From contig JASANG010001409.1 in NCBI GenBank assembly GCA_030248215.1, positions 186,001 through 250,000 of the forward strand: a stretch of 64,000 nt of DNA. The letters are read 5' to 3'. Both the position numbers and the translations under genes were made by a program. This document shows positions 26,601-41,600 of the stretch, one piece after another. Under the pieces are notes generated by a model. That model worked only from the letters and a program-made list of their open reading frames with translations. It was not told the origin of the DNA and did not search any database. Each line of letters opens with the position of its first letter. Position 1 is the first letter of the stretch. The DNA comes from Enoplolaimus lenunculus (Eukaryota > Nematoda > Enoplea > Enoplida > Thoracostomopsidae).

Positions 26601-29600
26601 TCCATGGATAAGACGGGACCGAAAGGGCTTCAAGTTAAGCTCCTTGTAAAGGCGTCAAACGGAAGTATGAGGAATTCCTAGCTGGAGGGAAGCCCTTCGA
26701 GTTGACTTCTGGGGGCTCCTGGATACCGCAGCGCTTAATGCAGCTTTCTGGTCCCCGCTTGTGGCAGAGTTTGGACAACCCGGCCTCAGCCGTTCCGCTA
26801 CACTACCAGTGTCCTCGAATCGGGAAATAATGTCAGCCATCGTCTGGCGAGTAGAAGGTATTGAGTCGAAATGGTTTTTCCACTGGCGTGAGACTTCGGC
26901 ATGACTTCCGTATTTATAGTAAAGTTTTACAACACAGATTTTTGCAGGGAGAGATCGTCCTGGGGATCCATGTTATAAACAGTATATATATTTATAATAA
27001 CTGGAAATATTAAAAACAGCGATAAACAACCATGCGAAATATTACGCCAGAAGATATTGATTGACAAATTGTGGGTAGTGACTTCTGGAACACACTGTAT
27101 AATATATAACAATAATTAAAATTACATTAATGCTTGAAAATGCCAACTTTTCCAATAACAAAATGGGGTAAATTTTCAACCGTATAAAGCTACTCATTAC
27201 CTGAGACTTCACATTATATCGAACAAACGATACAATTATTCGCTGCGGAATTGTTTTTCCATCTTTAGCTAGCTCTATTTTACGCTTTTCAGCGCCACTT
27301 CTCGGCAGGTAATGACACACATTTATATCCTGCAACGTGATAGACCGTAAATTAGCATCCTTCAAAATTGAACAATTTAAAACAATCAATAACTTGCTCG
27401 GTAATATCGCTAACATTATCCGTTTCCAAGCCAGAAATAATTATATCATTTTTTCGGCTGTGTTCAACCTCACTATTGGGGCGATCGAACATATTATTAA
27501 TTTTGCTACCAAGCGATATTAATTCTTCATCGTATTTGCTAAGTTTTTCATGATGTTCATCAAGCATTGAACCCACGGATTCTTTGAACGATTGAAACTG
27601 ATGAGTACGTTGTTTGATTTGATCCACATCGAATGCTTCATCATAATCGACCTTTCGTTTGGCTAAAATAAATTAAATAAATCTTCGTTTAATTGAACAC
27701 CGTGTGTACATAAAATCCTACGATGCACTTGGCTTGAGCATACAGAGTGCAAGTTCCTCCACCATGTATCTTTATACCCTTCATTTGTAAATTTCCTCGA
27801 CTTAAAACTTATATAAGAGCAACTTAAAATGCATGATTGTTCTCAAGAATACAAAAGAAAGTGCGACACGTGCAATTCGAAACTTTAACTAGGTAACTCC
27901 ACTAGAATATAGTTCGCACATATGGGCTGCTAAAACAGCAATAATCATTTAATCCCATGCTGCATGTGTAAAAAATAGCAATCATGTAAGACTATGCTCC
28001 GTGTGCATGCGCTTAATTAGAGGCTCGTGAATACGCTTAGATAAGAAACCCTGCTTTTAAAATTCATATAGGAATCATTAGTCTATCTGTAAATTAGTGG
28101 CAAATTTAATACTTTCAAGTGGAGGGAAGCCCTTCGAGTTGACTTCTGGGGGCTCCTGGATACCGCAGCGCTTAATGCAGCTTTCTGGTCCCCGCTTGTG
28201 GTAGACTTTGGACAACCCGGCCTCAGCCGTTCCGCTACACTACCAGTGTTCTCGAATCGGGAAATAATGTCAGCCATCGTCTTGCGAGTAGGAGGTATTG
28301 AGTCGAAATGGTTTTTCCACTGGCGTGAGACTTCGGCATAACTTCCGTATTTATAGTAAAGTTTTACAACACAGATTTTTGCAGGGAGAGATCGTACTGG
28401 GGATCCATGTTATAAACAGTATATATATTTATAATAACTGGAAATATTAAAAACAGCGATAAACAACCATGCGAAATATTACGCCAGAAGATATTGATTG
28501 ACAAATTGTGGGTAGTGACTTCTGGAACACACTGTATAATATATAACAATAATTAAAATTACATTAATGCTTGAAAATTCCAACTTTTCCAATAACAAAA
28601 TGGGGTAAATTTTCAACCGTATACTTTTTTCATGTATAATAATTAATGGAACTTTTCTATTTTTCAAACTCTATATTTATAGCCAAATATTCTGTTAATT
28701 TTATGCAAATATTGAATTTTTTGGTTTTTGCCGTGTTCGTGATGATTTCTAATTGAAACCAACTGTTTTCCTTTCGCGCGTAAAGTGTTATTCATGCTTT
28801 TCAAATTTTTTAAGCTACTCATTACCTGAGACTTCACATTATATCGAACAAACGATACAATTATTCGCTGCGGAATTGTTTTTCCATCTTTAGCTAGCTC
28901 TATTTTACGCTTTTCAGCGCCACTTCTCGGCAGGTAATGACACACATTTATATCCTGCAACGTGATAGACCGTAAACTAGCATCCTTCAAAATTGAACAA
29001 TTTAAAACAATCAATAACTTGCTCGGTAATATCGCTAACATTATCCGTTTCCAAGCCAGAAATAATTATATCATTTTTTCGGCTGTGTTCAGCCTCACTA
29101 TTCGGGCGATCGAACATATTATTAATTTTGCTACCAAGCGATATTAATTCTTCATCGTATTTGCTAAGTTTTTCATGATGTTCATCAAGCATTGAACCCA
29201 CGGATTCTTTGAACGATTGAAACTGATGAGTACGTTGTTTGATTTGATCCACATCGAATGCTTCATCATAATCGACCTTTCGTTTGGCTAAAATAAATTA
29301 AATAAATCTTCGTTTAATTGAACACCGTGTGTACATAAAATCCTACGATGCACTTGGCTTGAGCATACAGAGTGCAAGTTCCTCCACCATGTATCTTTAT
29401 ACCCTTCATTTGTAAATTTCCTCGACTTAAAACTTATATAAGAGCAACTTAAAATGCATGATTGTTCTCAAGAATACAAAAGAAAGTGCGACACGTGCAA
29501 TTCGAAACTTTAACTAGGTAACTCCACTAGAATATAGTTCGCACATATGGGCTGCTAAAACAGCAATAATCATTTAATCCCATGCTGCATGTGTAAAAAA

Positions 29601-32600
29601 TAGCAATCATGTAAGACTATGCTCCGTGTGCAAGCGCTTAATTAGAGGCTCGTGAATACGCTTAGATAAGAAACCCTGCTTTTAAAATTTATATAGGAAT
29701 CATTAGTCTATCTGTAAATTAGCGGCAAATTTAATACTTTCAAGTGGAGGGAAGCCCTTCGAGTTGACTTCTGGGGGCTCCTGGATACCGCAGCGCTTAA
29801 TGCAGCTTTCTGGTCCCCGCTTGTGGCAGACTTTGGACAACCCGGCCTCAGCCGTTCCCCCACACTACCAGTGTCCTCGAATCGGGAAATAATGTCAGCC
29901 ATCGTCTTGCGAGTAGGAGGTATTGAGTCGAAATGGTTTTTCCACTGGCGTGAGACTTCGGCATAACTTCCATATTTATAGTAAAGTTTTACAACACAGA
30001 TTTTTGCAGGGAGAGATCGTCCTGGGGATCCATGTTATAAACAGTATATATATTTATAATAACTGGAAATATTAAAAACAGCGATAAACAACCATGCGAA
30101 ATATTACGCCAGAAGATATTGATTGACAAATTGTGGGTAGTGACTTTAGGAACACACTGTATAATATATAACAATAATTAAAATTACATTAATGCTTGAA
30201 AATTCCAACTTTTCCAATAACAAAATGGGGTAAATTTTCAACCGTATACTTTTTTCATGTATAATAATTAATGGAACTTTTCTATTTTTCAAACTCTATA
30301 TTTATAGCCAAATATTCTGTTAATTTTATGCAAATATTGAATTTTTTGGTTTTTGCCGTGTTCGTGATGATTTCTAATTGAAACCAACTGTTTTCCTTTC
30401 GCGCGTAAAGTGTTATTCATGCTTTTCAAATTTTTTAAGCTACTCATTACCTGAGACTTCACATTATATCGAACAAACGATACAATTATTCGCTGCGGAA
30501 TTGTTTTTCCATCTTTAGCTAGCTCTATTTTACGCTTTTCAGCGCCACTTCTCGGCAGGTAATGACACACATTTATATCCTGCAACGTGATAGACCGTAA
30601 ACTAGCATCCTTCAAAATTGAACAATTTAAAACAATCAATAACTTGCTCGGTAATATCGCTAACATTATCCGTTTCCAAGCCAGAAATAATTATATCATT
30701 TTTTCGGCTGTGTTCAGCCTCACTATTCGGGCGATCGAACATATTATCAATTTTGCTACCAAGCGATATTAATTCTTCATCGTATTTGCTAAGTTTTTCA
30801 TGATGTTCATCAAGCATTGAACCCACGGATTCTTTGAACGATTGAAACTGATGAGTACGTTGTTTGATTTGATCCACATCGAATGCTTCATCATAATCGA
30901 CCTTTCGTTTGGCTAAAATAAATTAAATAAATCTTCGTTTAATTGAACACCGTGTGTACATAAAATCCTACGATGCACTTGGCTTGAGCATACAGAGTGC
31001 AAGTTCCTCCACCATGTATCTTTATACCCTTCATTTGTAAATTTCCTCGACTTAAAACTTATATAAGAGCAACTTAAAATGCATGATTGTTCTCAAGAAT
31101 ACAAAAGAAAGTGCGACACGTGCAATTCGAAACTTTAACTAGGTAACTCCACTAGAATATAGTTCGCACATATGGGCTGCTAAAACAGCAATAATCATTT
31201 AATCCCATGCTGCATGTGTAAAAAATAGCAATCATGTAAGACTATGCTCCGTGTGCATGCGCTTAATTAGAGGCTCGTGAATACGCTTAGATAAGAAACC
31301 CTGCTTTTAAAATTTATATAGGAATCATTAGTCTATCTGTAAATTAGCGGCAAATTTAATACTTTCAAGTGGAGGGAAGCCCTTCGAGTTGACTTCTGGG
31401 GGCTCCTGGATACCGCAGCGCTTAATGCAGCTTTCTGGTCCCCGCTTGTGGCAGAGTTTGGACAACCCGGCCTCAGCCGTTCCGCTACACTACCAGTGTC
31501 CTCGAATCGGGAAATAATGTCAGCCATCGTCTGGCGAGTAGGAGGTATTGAGTCGAAATGGTTTTTCCACTGGCGTGAGACTTCGGCATAACTTCCGTAT
31601 TTATAGTAAAGTTTTACAACACAGATTTTTGCAGGGAGAGATCGTCCTGAGGATCCATGTTATAAACAGTATATATATTTATAATAACTGGAAATATTAA
31701 AAACAGCGATAAACAACCATGCGAAATATTACGCCAGAAGATATTGATTGACAAATTGTGGGTAGTGACTTCTGGAACACACTGTATAATATATAACAAT
31801 AATTAAAATTACATTAATGCTTGAAAATTCCAACTTTTCCAATAACAAAATGGGGTAAATTTTCAACCGTATACTTTTTTCATGTATAATAATTAATGGA
31901 ACTTTTCTATTTTTCAAACTCTATATTTATAGCCAAATATTCTGTTAATTTTATGCAAATATTGAATTTTTTGGTTTTTGCCGTGTTCGTGATGATTTCT
32001 AATTGAAACCAACTGTTTTCCTTTCGCGCGTAATGTGTTATTCATGCTTTTCAAATTTTTTAAGCTACTCATTACCGGAGACTTCACATTATATCGAACA
32101 AACGATACAATTATTCGCTGCGGAATTGTTTTTCCATCTTTAGCTAGCTCTATTTTACGCTTTTCAGCGCCACTTCTGGCAGGTAATGACACACATTTAT
32201 ATCCTGCAACGTGATAGACCGTAAATTAGCATCCTTCAAAATTGAACAATTTAAAACAATCAATAACTTGCTCGGTAATATCGCTAACATTATCCGTTTC
32301 CAAGCCAGAAATAATTATATCATTTTTTCGGCTGTGTTCAGCCTCACTATTCGGGCGATCGAACATATCAATTTTGCTACCAAGCGATATTAATTCTTCA
32401 TCGTATTTGCTAAGTTTTTCATGATGTTCATCAAGCATTGAACCCACGGATTCTTTGAACGATTGAAACTGATGAGTACGTTGTTTGATTTGATCCACAT
32501 CGAATGCTTCATCATAATCGACCTTTCGTTTGGCTAAAATAAATTAAATAAATCTTCGTTTAATTGAACACCGTGTGTACATAAAATCCTACGATGCACT

Positions 32601-35600
32601 TGGCTTGAGCATACAGAGTGCAAGTTCCTCCACCATGTATCTTTATACCCTTCATTTGTAAATTTCCTCGACTTAAAACTTATATAAGAGCAACTTAAAA
32701 TGCATGATTGTTCTCAAGAATACAAAAGAAAGTGCGACACGTGCAATTCGAAACTTTAACTAGGTAACTCCACTAGAATATAGTTCGCACATATGGGCTG
32801 CTAAAATAGCAATAATCATTTAATCCCATGCTGCATGTGTAAAAATAGCAATCATGTAAGACTATGCTCCGTGTGCATGCGCTTAATTAGAGGCTCGTGA
32901 ATACGCTTAGATAAGAAACTCTGCTTTTAAAATTTATATACGAATCATTAGTCTATCTGTAAATTAGCGGCAAATTTAATACTTTCAAGGTTAACAGTAA
33001 GCATAATATTAAGCCTTAGCTTACTCCTCAACGCAAAAAACCTAAGTAAGTAAAAATGATTTTAAACCTTAAGTTTTGCTGTTATAGATTTGCGAAAAAC
33101 TAGTTCGACGAGTGTAACAGTAGTTTACCTAAGCATATTCCTAAGCCGAAGCCGAAGTCTAAGCCTCAGTGTAAGGATACGCCTATAACTAAGCCTAAGC
33201 CTAATCGCGTCTGAAGAATCATAATGTTTAGCCTTCATTAAAGCTGCGCGTGCATCTTACGCCTAATATCCATAAGCTTTAAGGAAATCTAACGTGGCGC
33301 AGCGTAGAGATTTTGCTGATATTAATATGAAAGAGAATGTATATCATGTATATATAAATCAAGCAAACGATATTCATTGCTAGAATGACCAAGTAACATT
33401 GGTCATCACCTCAGACGATTCAAACTTAGATCAATATGGTAAATTGCAATTTTCTGGACGCAAGGCATCCAAATTATTACCCTCATGTTTTTTGGATACT
33501 TCACTTAAAGCATGGCAAATTTAACAATGGTTGTGTGTTCCATGTATCAAATGGTTTTTGCTTGTTGGGTTTGGAATTTTCCTGACAGGCATGCTTAAAC
33601 TAAATCTTTTCACTCTGAAACATAATACTTATATGCAATTGTGGTGTTTCCCTTTTCGTAGCCCGAGCCTAATCAAAGTAAGTTTGAACTGGAGTAGCGG
33701 AACTTCAATTTGCGGTTGAGTTGGTATGGTTTGAAATACGCTTGCATATTGCTGTTTTATCCCATCTACCGCAACCTGCCCATATTTAACATTGAAATTT
33801 TGTATTGTGTTCAGAACAATTGTATGACTACTGGCACCTAGGTCGTATAAAACAAATATGCATCAGCATGTTCTGAAGTACTTTTCGAAAGAGTTGTCCT
33901 CCGGTGAAGTTCGACATGGACAATATCTTGGTCGCAGTCAAACAGCACATCTCCAGATACCATAACATGGAGTACATTGCTTAAAACGGAAAGCAGACAT
34001 GTTTTAGGAAGAAATAAGTCTGAATAATAGGAGCTTTTCGGATGGGACTGTCCCGAACACGTTTTCTTCATGTTGATTCGACGTCATCATATAATATTGT
34101 GATCTGAATATCTGTTATGTTTACAAAATGTGAATGTCAGATGACATTGGCTTACTAATCCCGGATCTCCAGTAACCATCGTTTACAAACAGCCATGACA
34201 CATGTCCATGATACCACGGGACATTTATGAGAATATCATATGATATTGCGAAATTCTACCAAATACCACATGATATTATGAAATTCTACCAAATATCGCA
34301 TGATATTATGAAGGACAATGTAATTTGTGCGCACGAATAATATACTGAAAAGTCAGATAATCATATTATATTGCACAGGACATTCAGGTTAGTTCACAAT
34401 TACCTTCCAGACATTTTTAAACATGTCATATGATACTGACGGACTATATTTCAAATATCATATGATATTCAGTACAAACAGTGAATGTCACATCAGGATA
34501 GCAAGATAAGTGCATTGTATCAATGGGTGGAAGGTGGTCGGAAAACAAATAACCACAGTGCGCCTGATATAAAGGCGTATGTGGAACCATGGCCAGTGAT
34601 TCTTTCGACCGATACGGTCCACCTGAATGGTTTTGATATGAACTACAATGGGTTTGTGTGCCCAAGTCTACGCAAACATTTTGAGTAAAGAATCTCCGTG
34701 GCAGCGAATTGGTGCCGAAAGGCCACAGCCGCAGAAAAAAAGCGTCGAAAGGGTATGGAAGCACACGGTCGATCCTTAAGAGTGACTAAGTATCGACCAA
34801 GATGGCCGAGCAAAACAAAGACGACGCCTAAAAGACAGCTCGAAAGAAGATAGCTTTAAATTGAAAATCAGCTGCAAAAAGTTAGTTTTGCCCTAACTGT
34901 TAAATATATATATCTCTTTTACGATAGCAAAATCATTTGTTGTTTTATCTACTTTGCTGGTTCCAAAAAATATATTTAAACTGGAAAACGTTTATATATC
35001 TTAAAGCAATCAAATAATGCATATTAATCGTCCATTGTATACGTTATAAAAGTCGAATGTTCAAAGCGATGATGATCTCAGCAAAACTGAAAAAAGTGAG
35101 CCAGGTTGAAGACCAGTCGGATGACGACGATGGAGTTGGTGATGCTTCGCAAAGTTTTTCTCTCGGAACAGTGGATAATTTGAACGATAATTTATATATG
35201 ATGGTATCCATTATGAAACTTCCATAACCAGTTTTATATTTCTAAAATAGTTTAAATACGCAGGTTTAAACTTTTGTAAAACGGCTATATGCATTACATT
35301 CGGGCATGTTTTTGAAAGCAGTTGTAATAATAATGCTGTGTTCCAAGAAACTAGCACTGATGTTCAAGTTAAAGTTCACAATTTATATATAAGTATATAT
35401 ATCGTTAAGTTCAATATTGAAAATAAATATCTTCAATTTGTGCCATACTGCATGATTTATCATACGTTTCCAGCTTCTGCATTTGTTTCAAGATTTTGGC
35501 ATTCTAAATGGTGTGTTTACTTCATGAAATGCCATTTAATAGCGTTAAAAATAAATTTTTCGGCAACAAGTATATTTTGATTTCCGGTTCCTTTATTTTT

Positions 35601-38600
35601 TAATTTTCTGGTTCCGGTTCCGGTATTTTGTAATTTCGGTGCATCCTGGCATAAGGTTGTATGTCGTAGCCGATTCCTAATTGAGCTCTCGTACGAAATG
35701 TTATACCATTACACACAAGTGGATTTTGATACTGTAATGTATACCATCATCAGTGTATACAGTGTTAACCCTGGTATAGCCAGTGGTGACATCATTGTTA
35801 TTATTTTCCAAAGCGGAATAGTTATCTGCCACAACAGTGCGTGAAATCTAAACCAGTAGGTAATGAATAGTAGATAATGGACAAGGAAATCATCACTAAC
35901 GTCAACAAACTAACCAGTCCTCCGGAAAATGTAATTATTGAAATACTTGTCAATAAATGTTGATAGCATGATCTGACGATTCTCCGTATATTATTATCTC
36001 CAGCCACATCACAAAATATATTCTATATATAATGTGTGCAAAAACATACACGTTTCACCTGAATACGAAACGCAGCATTTTTGAAGGAAATGTCGATCCA
36101 ATCAGTCTTGGCCCGCATACTGTATTGAAACATCATTATCATCGTTTTGGTCATCCAATGCAAACAAGATGTGCTTCTTGAAATGTAAAACACGAATTAA
36201 ATGTCTTAAGTTAGGAACAACCGTTTAAATAGTTTGCAAATATAAATAATTGAGATCCACTCGCTTACTTATCTTGGCATTTCAATCATGAAAAGGTCGG
36301 TCATTGCTAAGTTATAAGTGTATTTCCTACCCCAATCTGAAAGTATCAGCACTAAAAACCCTTAATACAAGAACCAGTTATTCAAGAACCACACCTTTGG
36401 TTGCTTTCTACCTGCTGATCGTAATATGCATCTTGGCCGAATTCTTGCCACTATCTTCTCAAAAAACACAATGTATTGCAAAATTTATAAGCTTACAACC
36501 CAGAATAAATTGGTTATGTGTCAGCCGCACTTTTATCATTAACGTGCATAAGCGTAACAGTAGCATAGGTATGAAATTTTTCCAAATTTTAGAATGGGGG
36601 TATCGTTAAAATTTCAGACATCCACCACGCTACAATGGTGTGGGTGGCTAAAATTGAGTAGTTACGTGAAAACCCAGGCTATCGCTAACTTCGAGAAAGC
36701 GGCCGACATCTGACACCCTTTGGCTACGTGAGAAATATTTTTATAGATTAGAGCTGTCACTTGCTCTGGTCTATAAGAGAGTTGTGGCTCCACCGTTCAT
36801 TAAATTATTGCGTCACAGTATTAGTGTCTGCGCTATTTTTAGATTTACCTAATTTCAGAAACGAACTCATTGAAAACTGCGTATGGTCCGTGTTGGGAGC
36901 CATGTTTAGCAATGATGGCACAATGCTTTGAGCTTGTGAATCACCCGTCTGTCGATCCAAGTCCTGTTCTGCCGTTTTGGGATAAAATTCGATTGCTGTT
37001 TCATGGACGGTTTGTGATGGCGTGTAGTCAGGTGAATTATGGTCAACCACCAGTCATTCTTGTTGATGGGTAGTAAGATTTTCAATTAAGTTATTATGTG
37101 ATATAATACAAATTCTTATTCACTGGAACAAGTTTTTCATTAAGATTTGAGCGCTGTTTTTCACTGTGTTTTTAGAATTTTAGTTTGTTCTTTGTGCTAC
37201 TGAACGCACTACTTTTAGTTTATCGTTCAGTGCACTCACATTTGTACTGATGTAAGAGGGACAAAATAAAAATAATCTACACGTTAAATTTGTCACGCGT
37301 TTACCCTGCCTTATGACAATTTTTGTGCCAAGGGTAAATTCATATCAGAGTAAATCCTTTTAATATTATAATGTTTGTTTTTTGCAGCTAACAACAATAC
37401 TGCTTTCATCAGCGGATCCGTACAACGCTACCGAGCAAGCTGAAATTACATTTTCAGACTTTGAATTTGACTGGAACAACGGGATGTTTGTAACAAAATC
37501 TAATTTAGACGTCTATATTCGAACTGCGTCCAAATATGACGATTTGCGTATTTTACACTTGCCTCATCTGAAGCTGAGCGTCAAAATGCTGTGGCATTGT
37601 TTGGGCAATCCGAATGATCATCATGCTGTTTTTCCTTGCGCTCCGGAAAAAATTCCTGAGTATTCGTTGAATAAGGTACGTAATTAACTGACTTTTGCTT
37701 CAACGCATTGGAAAAATCCTCACCAATCCTGAGAGCTGTTATGAGTCAAGCATCATTGGAATAGGTGTAAGTCTGCATGTGACCCGATGTTAGTGGCTGT
37801 ATTAGTCTAACGATTTCTGGGTGCCGAACCGTGAAAATGCTCAAGGTTGTTTTCGTGTATTTCAAAGCTGGTAATTTAAATAATCACTTTAAAGATTCTT
37901 TTCTGAACAACAGTTATTACTTACACAGACAGATAAACCGTTTGACGAGATATCATTGCCACATCGGTTTACTTTGTTCGCTGGCGTTAACTTTAGCGAA
38001 TGCAATTCATTCTAGTTTACTGGTTGTACTGCGGTATGTAGCCATATAAATTTTTAGTCTTATAAATTAATTTAAAAATTACCGCAAAAAAACTTTTTAT
38101 AAAATACTATAAAAAGTCAACATTAAACAAACTTTGTTGATTTCGCGAAATTACTCAAATCAAAAATTTCTTAAGCATTGCTAAGCTTTACGTTCAACAA
38201 TTATAATATACATATTGTTGAAGTGCAACTTGCAAACCTACAATATTGATCTTTGAATCGGCTACGAGTTGATAACGGTCAATGTTACATTTTAACAAGA
38301 AAGCTTTGTGTAAACTGATACTAAACGTACAAAACTGAGAATGTAATACATATTTCGCAAGGACAAAATTACTTTTTAATCAGTCTAGTTAAACATTCCA
38401 AGGTTGTAAAGCACAAACACATATTCATTCCGCATGCTGAAGTACCCGATGGCTAACAACGAACAATTTATAGCAAACCCGAAGGTATAAGATTATGAGT
38501 TTACTGTTTCAGCTCGCATACCTAACGTACTAATAGGACGAGGAGTTAGCTATTGTGAAAGCGATCCAATTTCTAAACATTTAAATTTCTCACACCCGAA

Positions 38601-41600
38601 AACCCTTAAGCTAATGACACATAAACGCTTATAAAATATTTCCCAACTGCACTACAATAGTGTTGACATAGCTAATATGCAAATTAGGTAGTAGCTAGGT
38701 ATTTATTTATTAAAAAGTTTGTCAAAATCGGTCCAGCAGTTCTTGAGATTTTCGTCGGGCAGACACGGACAGAAATCTACTTTTCAACCCGAAATGCAAA
38801 ACGTTAAACGTTTCGCGAAACTCCAAGTTTCGCGTGGAGTTTCGCTTCGCGCACAGGTAAACTCATTTTCTTGACTGAAGTGAAAAACAGGCAATAAATT
38901 AAGAAGATCAGAAATTTTAAAATTCTACGAGTTTATGTAGGTTTTATATTTTACATTATCTCGTATGCGCTAGCTAAAGCATTGCGATATCTATATTATT
39001 AAAGCTGGATCGACCCACATACGTATTTTGGGCAACTTTTCGGCATTACGTTGTTTAGTGTTCAGTGGAAAGACAATTTGCATGCAGATTGTTGTGTGTT
39101 CGCTGACTTTCTGCTCATTGTTCCAGTTGTCAGAAAATATAAGTTTTTCAACATTTATTTTTAAGGACCACGATTCTTACCGATCGTTTCGATCAAATGC
39201 GCTAAGTTTACAGCTAAATTTTGATATTTCTGTAAACGAACTGTCACACAATATGACATCATCTGGTGCTGCTGACGCTAGTAGCGGTGAAAGAAATATT
39301 TCGGACGCCCAAGGTCCGTCAGCATTTGATTCAACCGCGTGCCCTCAGTTGATTTTGTACGCAAATTCGTTTCGTTGGCTCGATAATATGAAGCAAACTT
39401 TTGCAGCTGTTAATCGTCCTATTAAACGTGGGTCGTTGTTCAAAAAGCAACGACGGGCAAAACGGCAACAGCTGACACGACATTTTAAGTAAGATTTTAA
39501 ATTTAAGCCAGAATTTAAGTTTAAAAATAGTTTTGTTGTCCGTAATACTGTTTTAGAAGTAAACAATGCAAAGATGTTAATTTTTTACAGCATTCTAGTT
39601 AACATCGAACTACAATGACCGTCTATGTCCCTACTTTTAATGGCAATATGAAACATATTATCCCGTTTGCTTAGCAACTGAAAATTTTAAGCGCAAGTAT
39701 TGAGTTATCTTTATATGAGAAATTCTTGCAAAGCTCTTCCTGTGAGGACAATGCCCATAATATATATATAAGGTGTATTGTGAAAAGTGAAATTAAAATT
39801 TCTGCCTAATTTGTATAAAGTCCTATTCACACTGTGCTAGTTTTTGCGTCGTGAAGTGAACCCGATCGCAGCAACTTGCAGATGTAACTTACGGTCAGTT
39901 AAGTATTAATCAATTTTTGAGCTAAATTTTGTAACTTCTGCTTTTAGTGTATGTTAATTGCAGGTGCAATTTCTGTGAGACGATTTTCGAACAACCTTGC
40001 ACGTGCAGTTTGCAGCCGAAGGTTTTCTTTGTAGACACTTGCGTGCGAAAGTAATCGTGCCCTTGAATACCGGGCGCCTCGACGCCCGCCGCCAATAACC
40101 TATAGTTCAACGGCAGAGGAAAAAACCACCCACCAAACACTTGCATCTACGAATATTTCAATTTACAAATCATTTAAATGTGCTACAGTATCCGTTATAA
40201 TGTTCCGTCAGTGTAATTTCATATTATTGATTGGTCATATCGTTCTAAATGCATCAGGCGCAGTAGATACTTGGTTGTCTGCCCAAGTAGTTGGCTGCAT
40301 TTTATGCGATTTTTTCACAGTTTCTTCTATTGTAAGAGTCGTGGTCTTAAGCGCGTGCAGTCGCTCGTTTACTATTACATTGTTTACAGAAATGTTCAAA
40401 TGTCACTCGCTATACCGCGATTTGTCATCAGTTACTGGATGTCATTTTCATCCGATCACGGATTTCGTTTAATTGGTCAATCTGTACAGTTGAGCTCGTC
40501 TCATTCTCTGCGATTACTGCCGTCACCTTCGGTTGCCGCAACTGCGACTACGAATCTATCACAAACGTCTGGTGGCGGGGCTTTATCGACACCAAGATCT
40601 CAAGGTGAAAATTCGACACAGTTTCCGGCATCTGTGGGTCCTTCTCGGTGTGGAAATACTGGGATCGATCCGAATTCGCAAGAAGTAAATATTTGGTTGA
40701 GGTTGAGATAACGCATGACGTACTTTGAATTTGGTTTCAAATCTACTGTAACGCAAATCTAAATTCGACGTTGGAAGTTGAGAGTGTTGCAATTAATGGT
40801 TTATATTATAATTGCCTATGGTTAAAATTAAGTAAAGTATAAAAACTAATTTATGTTCCTGGTGTAATATCGTCATCATAAGATTATTGTCAGAGCCTAA
40901 GTCTATTTGCTTGACAAATAAAAGAATAACATTTAGCTAATGTACCAACAGTATTACTGTGCTCGTTTTCAGGCAGTTGGTGGAAACAACAATTCAGGTC
41001 ATCTTATCAGACGTATGCGCATTGAGTGGACAACAAGTTTTATGAACGCTCAGCTTGGTGACGTTGATGTGTATCTGTTTTCAGAGAAAGATGCAAATGT
41101 ATTTCAGTTTTTTCTACTGTTTTAGTTTTTAATTTATTACAAACCGAAAAATTTTGGGTTTATGAAAAATTTTAAATACAAATTAGAGTACAACAGTTTT
41201 TCGTTCGCGTATAAAATATTATGGCTTTTAGACGAAGAGTATGAGTTGCCAACCATTCATCTGGCACGCACGCGTCGTAGTTTAGTTTCCTAGGACAATA
41301 ATATTTTGCCTTTACGCGCAAACTGGAATCGGAAATGAGAATAAAACGTGGTAAGATTAAGACCATACCAGACTGAAACATATAACAATTGTACTCGAGG
41401 CGGGTAAGATTTCTAGATTTTTGCCTGTTTCAGTTAAAATTGGTCCCGCAGTAAATTTATTACTTAAAAACGTTAAAAAAGTTATCTGGTTATTATTTTT
41501 AGGACATTTTTGAACCTGACGCGAACAAAAATTTCTTCATGAGCATTAGTCGGTAAGCGGATTTTTTAAATTTTGATAATGTTGAATCGTTGTGTTTTGG

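Noticed and set aside
26927-31799. Repeated 61-codon minus-strand frames starting [15 protein letters not shown]
   Set aside because: They cover the terminal region of the transposon in each tandem unit and resemble no protein.
34444-34764. Frames on both strands near 34.5 kb as an intronic gene
   Set aside because: No recognisable motif, no splice-consistent neighbours, and the region overlaps the ATATCATATGATAT repeat cluster.
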